DNA of 64,000 bases from Blumeriella jaapii (taxonomy: Eukaryota; Ascomycota; Leotiomycetes; Helotiales; Drepanopezizaceae). The stretch spans positions 992,001 to 1,056,000 of the forward strand of contig VWND01000067.1 of assembly GCA_009599575.1 (NCBI GenBank), given 5' to 3'. Shown here one piece after another: positions 11,503 to 23,387 of this stretch; the stretch's first letter is position 1, and the number at the start of each line of letters is the position of its first letter. The notes beneath the pieces were generated by a model, which was given only the letters and a program-made list of their open reading frames with translations, was not told the origin of the DNA and did not search any database. A program made the translations under genes and the position numbers.

Positions 11503-12200
11503 TTACAAAAAATATAATATACTTAAAAAAAATGCTAAGTCGTTTTTAATAAGTATTGTTATCGTAATGCTCCGAAAATACTTTATAATAATCGCCAGCT
11601 TGGGTTATTTTTTGTCTTTTCTCAGCTGGAGCGGTATTAAAAAATATAAAAACTTTTTTTTCGATATTTTCGAAAGCGTTAAGTTCTCGTTGAAATTGTT
11701 TAACCTTTTTTCGAAATTCGTTTCGGCGTTTTTTGGTTTTTTCGAGTTTTTTAATTGTTTCGTAAACCTTTTTCTTAGTTTTTTTCTATTTTATTTTAGC
11801 TCGTATTTCTTTTATTTTTTTACGTTTATCGTTTTTTTTTTATTCGGCGCGGATTCGTTCGTCAGCCAAATAAATCAAAATCTCGGTAAAAAGTTTTTCC
11901 GAATCGCTTTAAGCGTGGCCTTTTTTAATAATTTCTTCGATAAAAAAAATTGAAAAGTCGTCGCGCTCTGGTAATAAGATATTTTCGACCTTTAGTAAAA
12001 CTCATAACGTTAAAAGAAACGATAGTACGGAATTTTTCTAAGCAGCCGAAAATGTTGGATCTTTTTAAATAGCTGGAAATGCTTATTTTCTGCGAATGCG
12101 AAAAGCTATAATATCGATAATAACGATATAAATGTAATAGCGTAATAAAAGATTATTTTAATAATATCGAACTGCCGTTCCGGTAAATAGAAAAATCAGA
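11503..12200 (-). pseudogene. Gy-IV gag, N-terminal half (coiled coil)
   Basis: Minus-strand continuation of the split gag. The frame is strongly charged and helical: VYETIKKLEKTKKRRNEF, then FRKKVKQFQRELNAFENIEK, with AEKRQKITQAGDYYKVFSE just before the LINE. The plus-strand 128-codon frame at 11567-11953, rich in Phe/Leu/Ser, is its antisense shadow. Upstream, at 11960-12170, SEKLFTEILIYLADERIRAE continues the same frame with stops. Joining to 4300-5183 is supported by the LINE target duplication. Assigning this coil to gag rests on position, not on a recognised domain. Confidence 0.55.
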
Positions 12201-13673
12201 ATATAAAAATTAAAAGGCAGGAAAACATTAATTTAAATAATAAAACTCAGATAAAATTGGGTTGATAATCAGATTAATTTTTATTTTTTACATTTTTAAT
12301 AAAAAGCGTGTATAAATACAAAAAAAAAAATAAAGCCCTTGAGAAAAGTATTTCCCAGAAAACCAAGCGAATCCTATTTAGTATGCTTTTCCAGCCCCCA
12401 TCCCGACTTTTTTTTATCTTTTTTAATATAACTTTAATAATTGGTTTCTTAGCAATCATTTCTATAAAATGTTTTACCTAAATATTATTTTCAGCCTTTA
12501 TAATATTATCCGGCCCCTACGGCTTATCCGCAGAAAATGCTATTCGAAGATTGGTAAAAGGCAGAGGGTTTTGGCGGATCACCTGATTTATACACGTGAT
12601 GTTGGTTCCTGACATATATACGATATTTTCGTTAGTATTCGGACTGGTATTAAAAAAATTCTTTAACTTCGATATTGCGTTATGAATCGTACGGGCTATA
12701 TGGGTTATTACGACCGGTATTTTTAAAGTTTTGGTTTTTAAAATTATATTAAAATTCTACCGGCTGTGCAAAAGTATCGGAATTTTCTTTTGCTTTGTCC
12801 GATAATAGCCCATTTAGTTTTTTAATTTTGCGATTATATTTTCGAAATATTTCGTTGTATTTAATACGCAACCGAATTCTTTTTTTTTGCAAAACAAAAG
12901 TTTATTCGATTTTATTTGATTTTAATCGAGCTTAAACCATTGCCGCGTATAAGATTTCTGCTATAAGTTTTATAAAAAGGCTTGCGATTAAACAGGTTTC
13001 GCGGAATTTTTTCTAAACTCGGAAATTAAGTTTTGCAAACGTATCGAAAGTTTATTTTTTAAAATTTTTCCGAATAATTTGTAATAGCTCGTAAAATAGG
13101 TTTAGTTTGTTATTTGTTTTATAAACCTCGTAACAAAGCGCAATATGCTTATTTAAAGCTTTTTCGGAAAACGTTGCTGGATCTATTTTTTTATTTTAAT
13201 TTTCGATACCGTATTTAATATATGCAAATATCGGAATTATTTTAAATGCTTATTTTTAATAATAAAGCGATTTATATTTAAAATCCGGTATTTCGTAATT
13301 AATAGCGGTAGTTGGGTTAGTGGCGTTTTTAATTGTTTTTGATTAGTAGTTGTCGCAAAATATAAATTGTAACAGATTAAAAAATGGGGCGTTTGCTTGC
13401 TTATATTGCTGCTTGGTTTTTAGAATTTCTTTTCGAAATCGTAAAACTCGCCGAACAGCGGTGTTAATAAAACATAATCAGATAGAAATTATTAAACCTA
13501 ACTTTAGCTATCTTTTCTTTTTTTTGGTCGTTTTGCATAACAAAAAAAGATTGGTAGCCTTTAGCGCAAATCGGAAAAAAAAGTCGTTTTGCATAACAAA
13601 ATTTCTTAAACTTGCTTTTTTTTTGAATTTTGCGAATCTGTGGTTAGAAATAAATTTAACTATTGATTAATAT
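12201..13673. other. AT-rich region without an assignable gene
   Basis: About 1.5 kb between the Gy-IV gag and an orphan LTR. One stretch (about 12525-12745) has near-normal composition and is open on the minus strand for more than 70 codons (containing NENIVYMSGTNITCINQVIR); it continues past a stop into 12274-12459. I do not recognise it. The rest is RIP-like and may be Gy-IV 5' leader or part of another element whose 5' LTR is at 13674-13865. The plus frame at 13350-13670 has no family features. Confidence 0.4.
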
Positions 13674-13865
13674 TGGTATCACAGGTGGTGATACAGATAC
13701 GACTAGTCGTAGTAAATCGGGTTGAAATTATATGCATTTTATTAGATTTAGCTAGCGTGAGAATATAAGATAGATATGCGAGCGCTAGCGGGCGCTAGCG
13801 CTGCGCACCTACAACTGTGATCCCGCATCATCTGATCCCACGTGACCCCTATGGGTATTCCCACA
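13674..13865 (-). repeat. Orphan 192-bp LTR
   Basis: The segment begins TGGTATCACAGG and ends GGGTATTCCCACA, so on the minus strand it runs TGTGGGAATACCC...GTGATACCA with the canonical TG...CA ends. It is less RIP-mutated than its surroundings. One end carries a perfect inverted repeat, TATCAC-AGGTG-GTGATA, and the middle is GC-rich (repeated GCGCTAGCG). Flanks (AATAT, CCTGC) do not match, so it is not a clean solo LTR. It could be the 5' LTR of Gy-IV or of a Copia-type element extending to lower coordinates; I cannot decide. Confidence 0.5.
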
Positions 13866-13986
13866 CCTGCGAAGCTTTTTTGTTTAAAACTTTGAATTTC
13901 TAGCTTTAATTGCTTGGCCAAATTTTAAAAAATCAAAATAATATTTGCATTTTGGTTTACAAACGATATTCCGAAAGGAAATAGCA

Positions 13987-14010
13987 TTTTTTTTTTTTTT
14001 TTTTTTTTTT
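13987..14010. repeat. 24-bp T homopolymer
   Basis: Uninterrupted T run in Gy-V-like DNA; no function implied. Confidence 0.9.
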
Positions 14011-15757
14011 CGATAATAATAAAATTCTTAACCTTTTAAGCTTTTTTATTAAAATAAATATCTAGAATTAATTGAATAAAATTGGCTATCAAAAGATTTA
14101 GATTTGTTAATTATATAAATATATTTTTCGCAGCTTTTTTCTTCGATTTCTGATTCTTTTTAATACTTAGCTTTCGGAATTGTTTAAAAATTTCCGAAAA
14201 AAACTGAAAAAATTTCAAAAGATTAATAATAACTTCGAATTTAAAAGCTAAGTTTATATAATTTATAAAGTCTTTTTTTGATCGTTCCACAATTTATTTT
14301 AAATATTTCACTTTAAAAGCTGGCTTATTTATTGCAACTCTTTTAAATCTGGTTTAGCGTATTAATTTCGCAGCTTAAAATGCATCGTTATTAAAGTTTA
14401 CGATTTTAATTTTTTTTTATTTTGTTAACTATAAAAGCATTAATTTAAATATCGTTTTCGGCTATTATAATATATTTTAAATTTTTTAATAAGCCCACGG
14501 CTTTAAAGTTTTTGCCAGCTGATCTGAAAGCGGCTTTATTCTCGATATACGGATTTTCATAATTTCCGGTCTATTAAAACAAAATTATAATAATATTAAT
14601 AATAATAAACATTTCTGTTATAAATGTAAAAGCAGCAATAAAAGCAAAAGATTTTTCTAAAATTTCGGTGATTCGTAATTAAGTATTTTTAGCTATAATC
14701 GTAGCCATATGTTTTGCAACAGAAGTCTTCGGGAAAATAATAGCTTTAATATAAGCTTTTTTTTATTTCGGCAAAAGTGCGTTTTTGCATACAATTTTGA
14801 TATATTCCAACTCGCTATAATTTAGACAAAAGGTTCCGTTTATACGATTGTATTTTTTAAATCCATTTAAAAAAAAGTTTTTCGATTCGATATCAGATTT
14901 AATAATTAAAATCGATTGCTAAAAAGTATTCGTCGAAATTTATATATTTCCCGAATTGTTATTATTATTGCTTCCGTTGTTTTAAGCTCCGGAGTTTTAA
15001 TCGCGATTATTATTATAATTGTTATTTCTTAATTTTTTATTATTTCGAACGTTAAAAAAATATAAAACTGCTGCTTTTAATTGTTATTCCCGTTTGCTTT
15101 TAAATTAACACGCGTATTATTCGTATTTTGACTTTGTTCAGCTAAAGTTTTATTACGGTTCTGCTAAAATTAAGCGTTATTTATAACTAAAACAGATTTT
15201 ACAATTTGGCCAAAGTTTATTAATATCAGCGTTTGTTTTGAAACATATTCCACGTATTGTTTTTTTTTGTAAATTGCTATAGCGATTGCTATTAATATAC
15301 TTAAGCCTTTTTTTTACGAATTTTATCAATTTATTATAAAAGTTTTTTTTTTTTATTTCTGCCTAAATTTTTTTTGGGGTTTTCAAAGCAAACTGAAAAA
15401 AATATAAGATTTTATATGCCTTTTATAAGCATAAATATAACAAAACGTTGTTCGACAAAGCGTGGATTCTTAATTTTTAATTTTTAATTTTAATTATAAA
15501 AGCCGTAATAATAAACTTCAAAATATAACGATTCGAATCCGATTATTAGTTTTCGTATTAATTATTTATAGCGTTTTTATTAAAATCCTTTCTATCAGTC
15601 TTTTTTAATAAAGCTAAGATTCGAAAGTAGTATTAAAATAAAGTTTCTTTTTTATTTTATATAAAATCACGTATATTACGGAAAACATCGGTTTTTTCCA
15701 TAAGATTTTTATCGGTTAAATACTAAGCTTTCAGCCATTTAATAATTTCAATTTTTT

Positions 15758-15982
15758 TTAAGCTTTGGTAAATAAGCGGTTAGCCATAATAGCACGCATG
15801 CGCGGATTGCTTCTGAACTTAAAAGCAGCTTTTCCTATTAAAAAAATAAATATAGCTCTGAAATATATAAATGGCTTAAAATCAAATTGTTTATTTACTT
15901 CGAATTCGTAATTTAATTTATCCAGCCAATACTCGGCCGGCATTTTTTTATTATAATTTTTGTATTTTTTAAACCGCGGCAT
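15758..15982 (-). pseudogene. Gy-V gag fragment
   Basis: A 74-codon open piece containing MPAEYWLDKLNYEFE, then FRAIFIFLIGKAAFKF, and SNPRMRAIMANRLF. This resembles the N-terminal capsid region of ascomycete Gypsy gag proteins, where W-L-x-K-L is followed by a helix ending G-x-A-A and an S-N-P-x-x-R motif. It ends at a RIP-type stop at its C terminus. On the minus strand it is the first coding segment downstream of the displaced 5' LTR (34080-34313), about 0.93 kb away once the copy A insertion is removed. Confidence 0.55.
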
Positions 15983-16863
15983 TTTTAAAACGAATATATT
16001 AAAGATCTGCTAAAATGTTTTTGTTTTTATTTTTTTTTAGTGTTTTTGCGTTTTAAAAAAGTTTGCTTTTAGCTGCCGATTTAAATTTTTAATTTATTTA
16101 AACGATAAATCTGTACTAAAGCCTTTTATGACTTTGTTAAACTGCTTTTTTTCTGCTTTGCTTACGAATGCATTTAAGAATTACTAAATCTTTTGGCGAA
16201 TATCCGATATAAACTTTTTAAAAATTTCTGCCGATAATTAATTATTATTAGATTTTGCAAAGCCTGATATAAATATAATAAATAAAATGTTTTTCGATGT
16301 TAATCCTAATTATATAAAATAGCTTTCGGAATTAATTAATAAAAAAGCAGATGTATTTTTTTATTCGTGCGCACTTTTTTATTAAATGCTAACGTTTTCG
16401 ATTTTAGCCTTATTTAAACCTTTGCTAAATTAAAGTTTTGAAAAGCTTTTTGTCGTATGTATTTAAAACCGTAATTTTTCGTATTATATAAATTTTTTTC
16501 CAATAACCCTGTTGTTATTTTTCTTTTGTATAAGTTTTTTTTTCTAGCTTTTAAACATTAATATCGATTTTTTTGTAAAGTTTTGAAATTATCCTTCGTA
16601 TTATAATTCGATAACGTATTTTATCGTTAATAGCGTTTTCGGATTTTGTTTTTTTAATAATATTTTTATTATTTTGAATTCGTTTTTTAATCGATTTCAA
16701 ATCTTTTTAATAAAATCTTCGAATAAAAGCTTTTTTAAATATTTCGACCTTTTTTTCCGGATAACAATTCGATTTTCTTAACTTTTGTGTAATATTTCGA
16801 CTGCGAAAAAAGGTTATTCGACTTTTTGCGAAAAGCACCAGTTGAAGCTTTGAAATTCCTTTG

Positions 16864-16868
16864 CGAAG
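16864..16868. repeat. Target-site duplication of Gy-I copy A, left
   Basis: CGAAG, repeated at 34026-34030 right after the opposite LTR. Confidence 0.85.
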
Positions 16869-17136
16869 TGTGACGATCTAATCAGTCGGAAGGCTGGGAG
16901 ATCAGTCAACTGGTCGCCGTGTTTACATGGTATAAGAAACGAGCTTTTGGTTCTGTAACAAAAATATTTATTTAAAATCAATAATTACAAAAGGCAGAAA
17001 TTGCTAAAAAAAAAAAGCTTTATATATATGAATAGTTTCTACAATTAATAGGAAACCTATCAAAAGACCAGAAAGTTTGCAGCTACACGTAATTGCTAAA
17101 ATAATACAAAAGGTGGCAAAAAAGTAAGTCGTCACA
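16869..17136 (-). repeat. Gy-I copy A 3' LTR
   Basis: 268 bp, TGTGACGATC...GTCGTCACA. The first 60 bases remain balanced in composition and match the other Gy-I LTRs closely; later parts show RIP-type changes. It lacks the 28-bp duplication seen in the LTRs of copy D. Confidence 0.9.
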
Positions 17137-20100
17137 TTATTTTCCCGTTCGAAAAAAGCGCGCCTTCGAGCTTTTATTTATTAATACGTCGCTATCCAAA
17201 TAATCGTACAAATTTAAACCTTCGGAATACGTTTTTAGCCAATTTACAAATTTTGCAAAAGGACCGGAAAACTTTTTATATGTTAAATAAAAATCGCGCA
17301 TTTTCAGAAAAGCATATATAAAATCAAACGCGGGGTACCACGTAAGATTTTTATTTAAGCCTACTTAAAAAGCTTTATATTAAAAGGTCTTCCGCTGTAT
17401 TCGATAAACGATTAATTTTTCGATTTCGTATTCAAATTTACTAATTATATTAATAAATTCAAAGATTGGATTAACTTAATTTAAAAGCGCGTCGTCAGCT
17501 GCTTTACGCAATCGATTAGCGTAAAAAACTCGATATACGTTTATAATACTAAAAAGATCTAGCTTAAAAGCGTTGTCGAAAATTTTGGCTACAATTTTAA
17601 AAGGGCCGTTTATAAGATTATCGAGCTTGCGAAAAAGCCGGAAGATCGGAAATAAACGTATATCGAGCTATACGTAGTCGCTAACGTTAAAATCGATCGC
17701 GCGGCGAAATTTATTCGCATTTTTTTTTTTTATCGTAAGCTTATCAAAAGTGCGATTTAGCGAGGTTTTAAGCGTCGTAATAGCGGCGAGCGTACGCACG
17801 AGCTTCGTTTGCGTTTAGCTTATATAAAAGGTTGGAAAAAAAGGAAATATCGAGCTTTCAGTTTTAATTAATATAAAAAATATAACCGTATATAGTTTTA
17901 AAAAATGAAAGGCCATTTGAACTTTCGTAAAAAAAAAAAATTTAAGCGAAATCTATTATTAAAAAAAATTCGTTCCAATTGTTTTAATTAAAGTTTACGA
18001 AAGGTCGAAAGCGTTTTTGCAGATATTAATTGTAAATTACGGTTTATTTATCGGTTTCGGAATAAGCGGCTATCGAAAGCTTTAATTGCGTATCGAATAT
18101 TTTGTTTAATTCAGACCAGAAAGTAAACTAATATTAAAAGCTACGATCGCTAATAATACTTTTTAAAAAGCCAAAATATTTATATACGTAAAATATATAC
18201 AATTTGGCGAAACTTCGAACGTCGATATTTTTATAACAAAAAATCGAAATAATTTGTTTGGAAAAGCGATTTATTATTACGAACACGTTATCGTAATCGT
18301 ATTTGTTTTTATTAAAATTGCAAAAGTTTATTATAACGTGCTTTTAAAAATGGTCAAAAACAAAAAAAGGCTAAAAAAAGCCGGGGCGCTTATTTTTTAA
18401 AATAAAACTTTTTCGATAAGCGTGGCAATTGCGATAATATTGTTTTACGAAAGCTGTTATACCTCGCTAATAATATTAGTTCGAAAGCAATTGCGTAATT
18501 TTACGAGCCCTAAAATAAACGGTAAAAATTTGGTCGTGTATTTTTTATAAAAAAGCTAAACGAAAATAATCGACGTCTAGTATTATTAGGCGATCGTAAT
18601 ATAACAGCAGGTCGCGTTTAAATATATACGAAATATTATTATCGTCGTTTTTTTTCGTAGCGTTTCGTACAGTTTTTTTTCGGAAAGCTATCAGGCTGCT
18701 AGCTGTGCGATTAGCGTAGAGAATTTAATTAACGATACGAAACGCGGGAAAAAAATCAGCTATTTCAACGATAAAAACAGCTGTTTCGAAAGCCGTGGAA
18801 AATCGAAGTTTTTTAATTAAAAAGCGATAATCGATTTAATTTATTCGAAAAAAGATTTGCAAGCGTTAGATACGTTTAAAAAAGTTTTGGCGGTCGAGTT
18901 CGCTTGTACGACGTGTTAATGCGTCAGCTAAAAAATTGTATTTATTTGGTTTGTACGTAATAAAAAAATTGTAATCGGCGAAAAGCTCGGCCCAGCGTAT
19001 TTGTCGAGCGTTTAAAAATTTGAAAATTATAAAATATTCTAAAGCTTTATAGTTAATAATTATTTTAATTTAATAAACTAAGCTAGCTAGTTTAGTATAA
19101 AAGTTGCTTAAAGATTTTACGATTGCGAGCATTTTTTTATCGTATACGACGTAATTTAATTTTGCGAAAGCTATGGTTTTGCTAAAATAAACGATTAAAA
19201 ACCAATCGTTATTATAGAATTGCGAAAGCATAAAAGCTATTACGCCGTCGAAAGCGTTGATTTTTAATATGCAAAAAAGGTTTTGCCTGTAATATTATAA
19301 AACTGGTGCAGTAATAAAAGCTAATATAAAAAGGTCGAAACTCTTTTGATATTTAAAAATGAAATTGTAAAACGTTAGCTTTAATTAAATAAATCAAAAG
19401 TTTTGCAATTATACCGTAGTTTCGAAAAAAACGTCGGTAGAAGTTACAAAAACCAAAAAAGCTTTATACATTTTTTACAATAATAAAAAGCTTTTAGTAA
19501 GCGATTACGAAAATCTTTTTTGAATTTATTTTTAAGCTTTTAATAAAAATAATAAAGCTTAGGTAACGGGTCCGAATAATATTAAATTCAGAATTCCGAA
19601 TATCGGCCTGTAATCCAGCGTCAGCGAATTTTTAAAGCATTTTGCGAACGTATATAACGTATTTTAAAAGGTCGGACAAATAAATAAAAATATTATTTAA
19701 ATATGCAATATAAAAATCGTTTAAATAATCGAAAAAAACGTCGTTTATATAACGTTAATAAATTGCGAATTTATTAATAAAGCCAAAAAATAACATTTTG
19801 CATTTATAAACGCCGTAACGCGTACGAAATATCGTTAGTTTTTTATTAGCGGAATTTATTCGAATTTTATAAAAGATTTAACGAATATCGAATTTCGTAA
19901 AAATTCGCGCTTTCGAAAAACGAACAAAAGTCTTATCGATAAAAAAAAAAGTAGCGGTTTTTACGAGTAACGTTATTAAAAATTCGATAATCGATACAAA
20001 AACGTAATAAACCGTCGGGTTTTTTAGCGAAAAGCATTAAAGCAGCGAAAAAAGCGGTAAAAAGTTCGATAAAGCTTTTATTAAAATTATTTTATAAATA

Positions 20101-20639
20101 AGTTTTGATAATCTCGAGCTTTGCAATCGATATTTTATACAAAAAAGTATATTTCAGCTTTTTTTCATTTATAATAAGCTCGATCTTATGGTCGTAGGGC
20201 CGATAAAAGGCTAGCTCGTTACTGACGGCCTTAGAAAACACGTATTCGAAGTTTTTGTATTCCGGAAAAAAAAATTCGAAAAAAAATTTATTCGAAATTA
20301 GCTTTGCTAAGCTGGTTGAAAGGGTCGAAATCGATATTTCGTTAGTTCTGAAACGTTCGAAAAAACTATGAGATTAGATCTTAAAAAAAGTATTATACGT
20401 AAGGTCGTTTAGTATTCTATCGATTTCGTATAAAAAGATTAAAAGCACTTCAATTACTTTTTTTTAAAAAATCAGCTTAAAAGCGTATGTAATAATCTGG
20501 CAAATGGAAATTAAATAAGTAATAAGTTAAAAAATTCGTTTTCGAATTGGTCGTTTAAAAAGTTCAGAAGAAAGTTTATTTAAATTATCGATTATATTAA
20601 GCTGAAAGGCCATCGCGGCGAAAGCTTTTTTTCGGTCTT
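17137..20639 (-). pseudogene. Gy-I copy A pol, 3' half
   Basis: Read on the minus strand from 20639 down: reverse transcriptase (20.4-19.6 kb), RNase H (19.5-18.95 kb), integrase (18.8-17.6 kb) and the C-terminal chromodomain-like region (17.5-17.15 kb). Each aligns by eye to the same domain of copies B, D and F. The copy is broken at 20639 (equivalent to about 28450 of copy D) by the LTR of copy B. TAA/TAG codons are dense and no frame longer than about 60 codons survives. Confidence 0.85.
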
Positions 20640-20905
20640 TGTGACGATCTAATCAGTCGGAGGGCTGGGAGATCAGTCAACTGGTCGCCGTGTTCACATG
20701 GTATAAAACGAGCCTTTGGTTTTGTAACAAAAATATTCATTTAAAATCAACAACTGCAAAAAGCAAAGGTGCTAAAAAAAAAAAGCTTTATATATATGAA
20801 TAATTTCCATAATTAATAAAAAGACTCACCAGAAAATCAGGGAGTTTGCAGCTACACGTAGTTGCTGGAGTGACACGAGAAATAGCAAAAAAGTAAATCG
20901 TTACA
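20640..20905 (-). repeat. Gy-I copy B 3' LTR
   Basis: Begins TGTGACGATC and ends AATCGTTACA. 266 bp; same structure as the copy A LTR. Confidence 0.9.
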
Positions 20906-21148
20906 CTACCCTTCCGTCCGAAAAAAACGCGCCCTCGAGCTTTTATCTATTAATACGTCGCTATCCAAATAATCGTACGAATCCAAACCTTCGAAATACG
21001 CTTTTAGCCAGTTTATAAATTTTGCAAAAGGACCGGAAAGCTTTTTATGCGCCAAATAAAAGTCGCGCACCTTTAGAAAAGCATATATAAAATCAAACGC
21101 GAAATACCACGTAAGATTTTTATTTAAGCCTATTCAAAAAGCTTTATA

Positions 21149-21499
21149 TTAAAAGATTTTCCGTTGCATTCGACAAGCGATTAATTTTTCGATTTCGTAT
21201 TTAAGCTTACCAGTTATATTAATAGATTTAAAAGCTAAGTTAACCTGATTTAAAAGCGCGTCGTTAGCTGCTTTACGCAGTCGATTAGCGTAAAAAACTA
21301 AATGTACGTTTATAATATTAAAAAGGACTAGCTTAAAAGCGTTGTCGAAAATTTTGGCTATAATTTTAAAAGGGCCGTTTATAAAATTGTCGAGCTTACG
21401 AAAAGGCCGCAAAGTCGGAAATAAACGCATATCGAGCCATACGTAATCGCCAATATTAAAATCGATCGCGCGGCGAAATCTATTCGCACTTTTTTTCAT
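21149..21499 (-). pseudogene. Gy-I copy B integrase C-terminus and chromodomain-like linker
   Basis: The longest surviving piece of copy B, 116 codons. It holds the post-integrase GPY/F-type module: FNIGDYVWLDMRLFPT, RPFRKLDNFINGPFKIIAK and KLVLFNIINVHLVFYANRLR, then the start of the chromodomain-like region (KLKYEIEKLIACRMQRK). The remainder of that region (WYPA, APxKxRDFHLAY, SGFFAKLVDWL in copy D) continues below 21149 after a stop. In this family the domain probably directs integration. The plus-strand frame at 21960-22268 is antisense to the integrase core. Confidence 0.85.
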
Positions 21500-23387
21500 T
21501 TTATCGTAGGCTTATTAAAAATGCGATTTAGCGAAGTTTTAAACGTTATAATAACGACGAGCGTACGCACGAGCTTCGTCTGCGTTTAGCTTATATAAAA
21601 AGTTAAAAAAAAAGGAAATATCGAGCTTCCAATTTCAATTAATATAGGAAGTATAATCGTATACAATTTTAAAAAGTAAAAAGCTATTTAAACTTTCGTA
21701 AAAAAAAATCATTTAAGCGAAATTTATTATTAAAAAAAAATTCGTTCTAATCGTTTTAATAGAAATTTACGAAAGGTCGAAAGCGTTTTTGCAAATATTA
21801 ATTGTAAATTTCGGTCTGACCGTCGGTTTCAAAATAAGCGGCTGTCGAAAGCTTCAGTTGCGTACCGAATATTTTATTTAATTCAAACCAAAAATTAAAC
21901 TAATACTAAAAGCTACGATCGCTAATAATTTTTTTTAAAAGGCCAAAATACTTGTATACGTGAAATATAAACAGTTTGACAAAACTTCGAGCGTCGATAT
22001 TTTTATAATAAAAAATCGAAATAGCCTGTTTAAAAAAGCGATTTATTATTACGAATACGTTATCGTAACCGTATTTATTTTTATTAAAACTGCAAAAATT
22101 TATTATAACGTGCTTTCAAAAATGGTCAAAAACAAAAAAAAACTAAAAAACCGAGGCGCTTATCTTTTGAAACAAAACTTTTTCGATAAGCGTAGCAATT
22201 GCGATAATATTGTTTTACAAAAGCTGTTATACCTCGCTAATAATATTAATTCGAAAGCAATTGCGTAGTTTTACGAACGCTAAAATAAACGGTAAAAATC
22301 TGATCGTGCATTTTTCGTACAAAGGCCAAACGAAAATAATCGACGTTTAGTATTATTAAGCGACCGTAATATAACAGCAGATCGCGTTTAAATATATACG
22401 AAATATTATTATCGTCGTTTTCTTTTATAGCGTTTCGTACAACTTTTTTTCGAAAAGCTATTAGACTACTAATTATACGATTAGCGTAAAAAATTTGGTC
22501 AACGACACGAAATGCGGAAAAAAAATCAGCTATTTTAACGATAAAAACAGCTATTTCGAAAACCGTGGAAAATCAAGTTTTTCAATTAAAAATCGATAAT
22601 CGATCTAATCTGCTCGGAAAAGGGTTTGTAGGCGCTGAATGCGTTTAAAAAAGTTTTAGCGGTCGAATTCGCTCGTACGACGTATTAATACGTTAGCCAA
22701 AAGATTATGTTTACCTGGTTTATACGTAATAAAAAAGTTGTAATCGGCGAGGAGCTCGGCCCAGCGTGCCTGTCGAACGTTCAAAAATTTAAAAATCATA
22801 AAATATTCCAAAGCTTTATAATCAGTAATTATTTTAATTTAATAAATTAAACCAGCCAATTCAGCACGAAAATTACTTAAAAATCTCACGATTGCAAGCA
22901 TCTTTTTATCGTATACGACGTAGTTTAGCTTTGCGAAAGCTATAATTTTATTGAAATAAGCGACTAGAAACCAGTCGTCGCTATAGAATTGCGAAAGCAC
23001 AAAAGCCATTATGCCGTCGGAAGTATTAGTTTCTAATATACAAAAAAGGTTTTGCCTGTAATATTATAAAACTAATACAATAATAAAAATTAATATAAAA
23101 AAGTCGAAGCTTTTTTAATATTTAAAAATAAAATTGTAAAAAACGTTAGCCTTAATTAAATAAACCAAAAGCTTTGCAATTATATCGTAATCTCGAATAA
23201 AACGTCGGTAAAAATTACAAAAACCAAAAAAGCTCTGTACACCTTTTACAATAGTAAAAGACTTTTAGTAAGCGACCACGGAAACCTTTTTTAAATCTAT
23301 CTTTAAGCTTTTAATAAAAATAATAAAGCTTAAATAACGGATCCGAATAACATTGAATTTAAACTTTCGAATATCGGCCTATAACTA

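Larger units (their letters stand above)
13866..16863 (-). mobile_element. Gy-V Gypsy fragment, internal region
   Basis: About 3 kb of RIP-degraded DNA read best on the minus strand. Its only clear gene is the gag segment at 15758-15982. Lower coordinates (13.9-15.5 kb) hold broken frames without a motif I can name. The 5' continuation was displaced by Gy-I copy A: the CGAAG duplication at 16864-16868 and 34026-34030 joins this fragment to 34031-34313, where the matching LTR lies. At 13865 it is cut off by the orphan LTR, so RT and integrase are missing. A 24-base T run lies at 13987-14010. Confidence 0.55.
20640..23387 (-). mobile_element. Gy-I copy B, 5'-truncated
   Basis: A second minus-strand Gy-I copy directly abutting A. 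The 266-bp 3' LTR (20640-20905) is followed by chromodomain-like tail, integrase and RNase H. The sequence stops at about 23387, equivalent to about 29480 of copy D (inside RT), and changes abruptly into Gy-II copy C. The missing 5' LTR and gag, together with the truncation of C at the same point, indicate one deletion spanning both. Confidence 0.85.

Noticed and set aside
11567..11953. 128-codon Phe/Ser/Leu-rich plus-strand frame
   Set aside because: Antisense of the charged coiled-coil part of Gy-IV gag, which continues across the LINE insertion.
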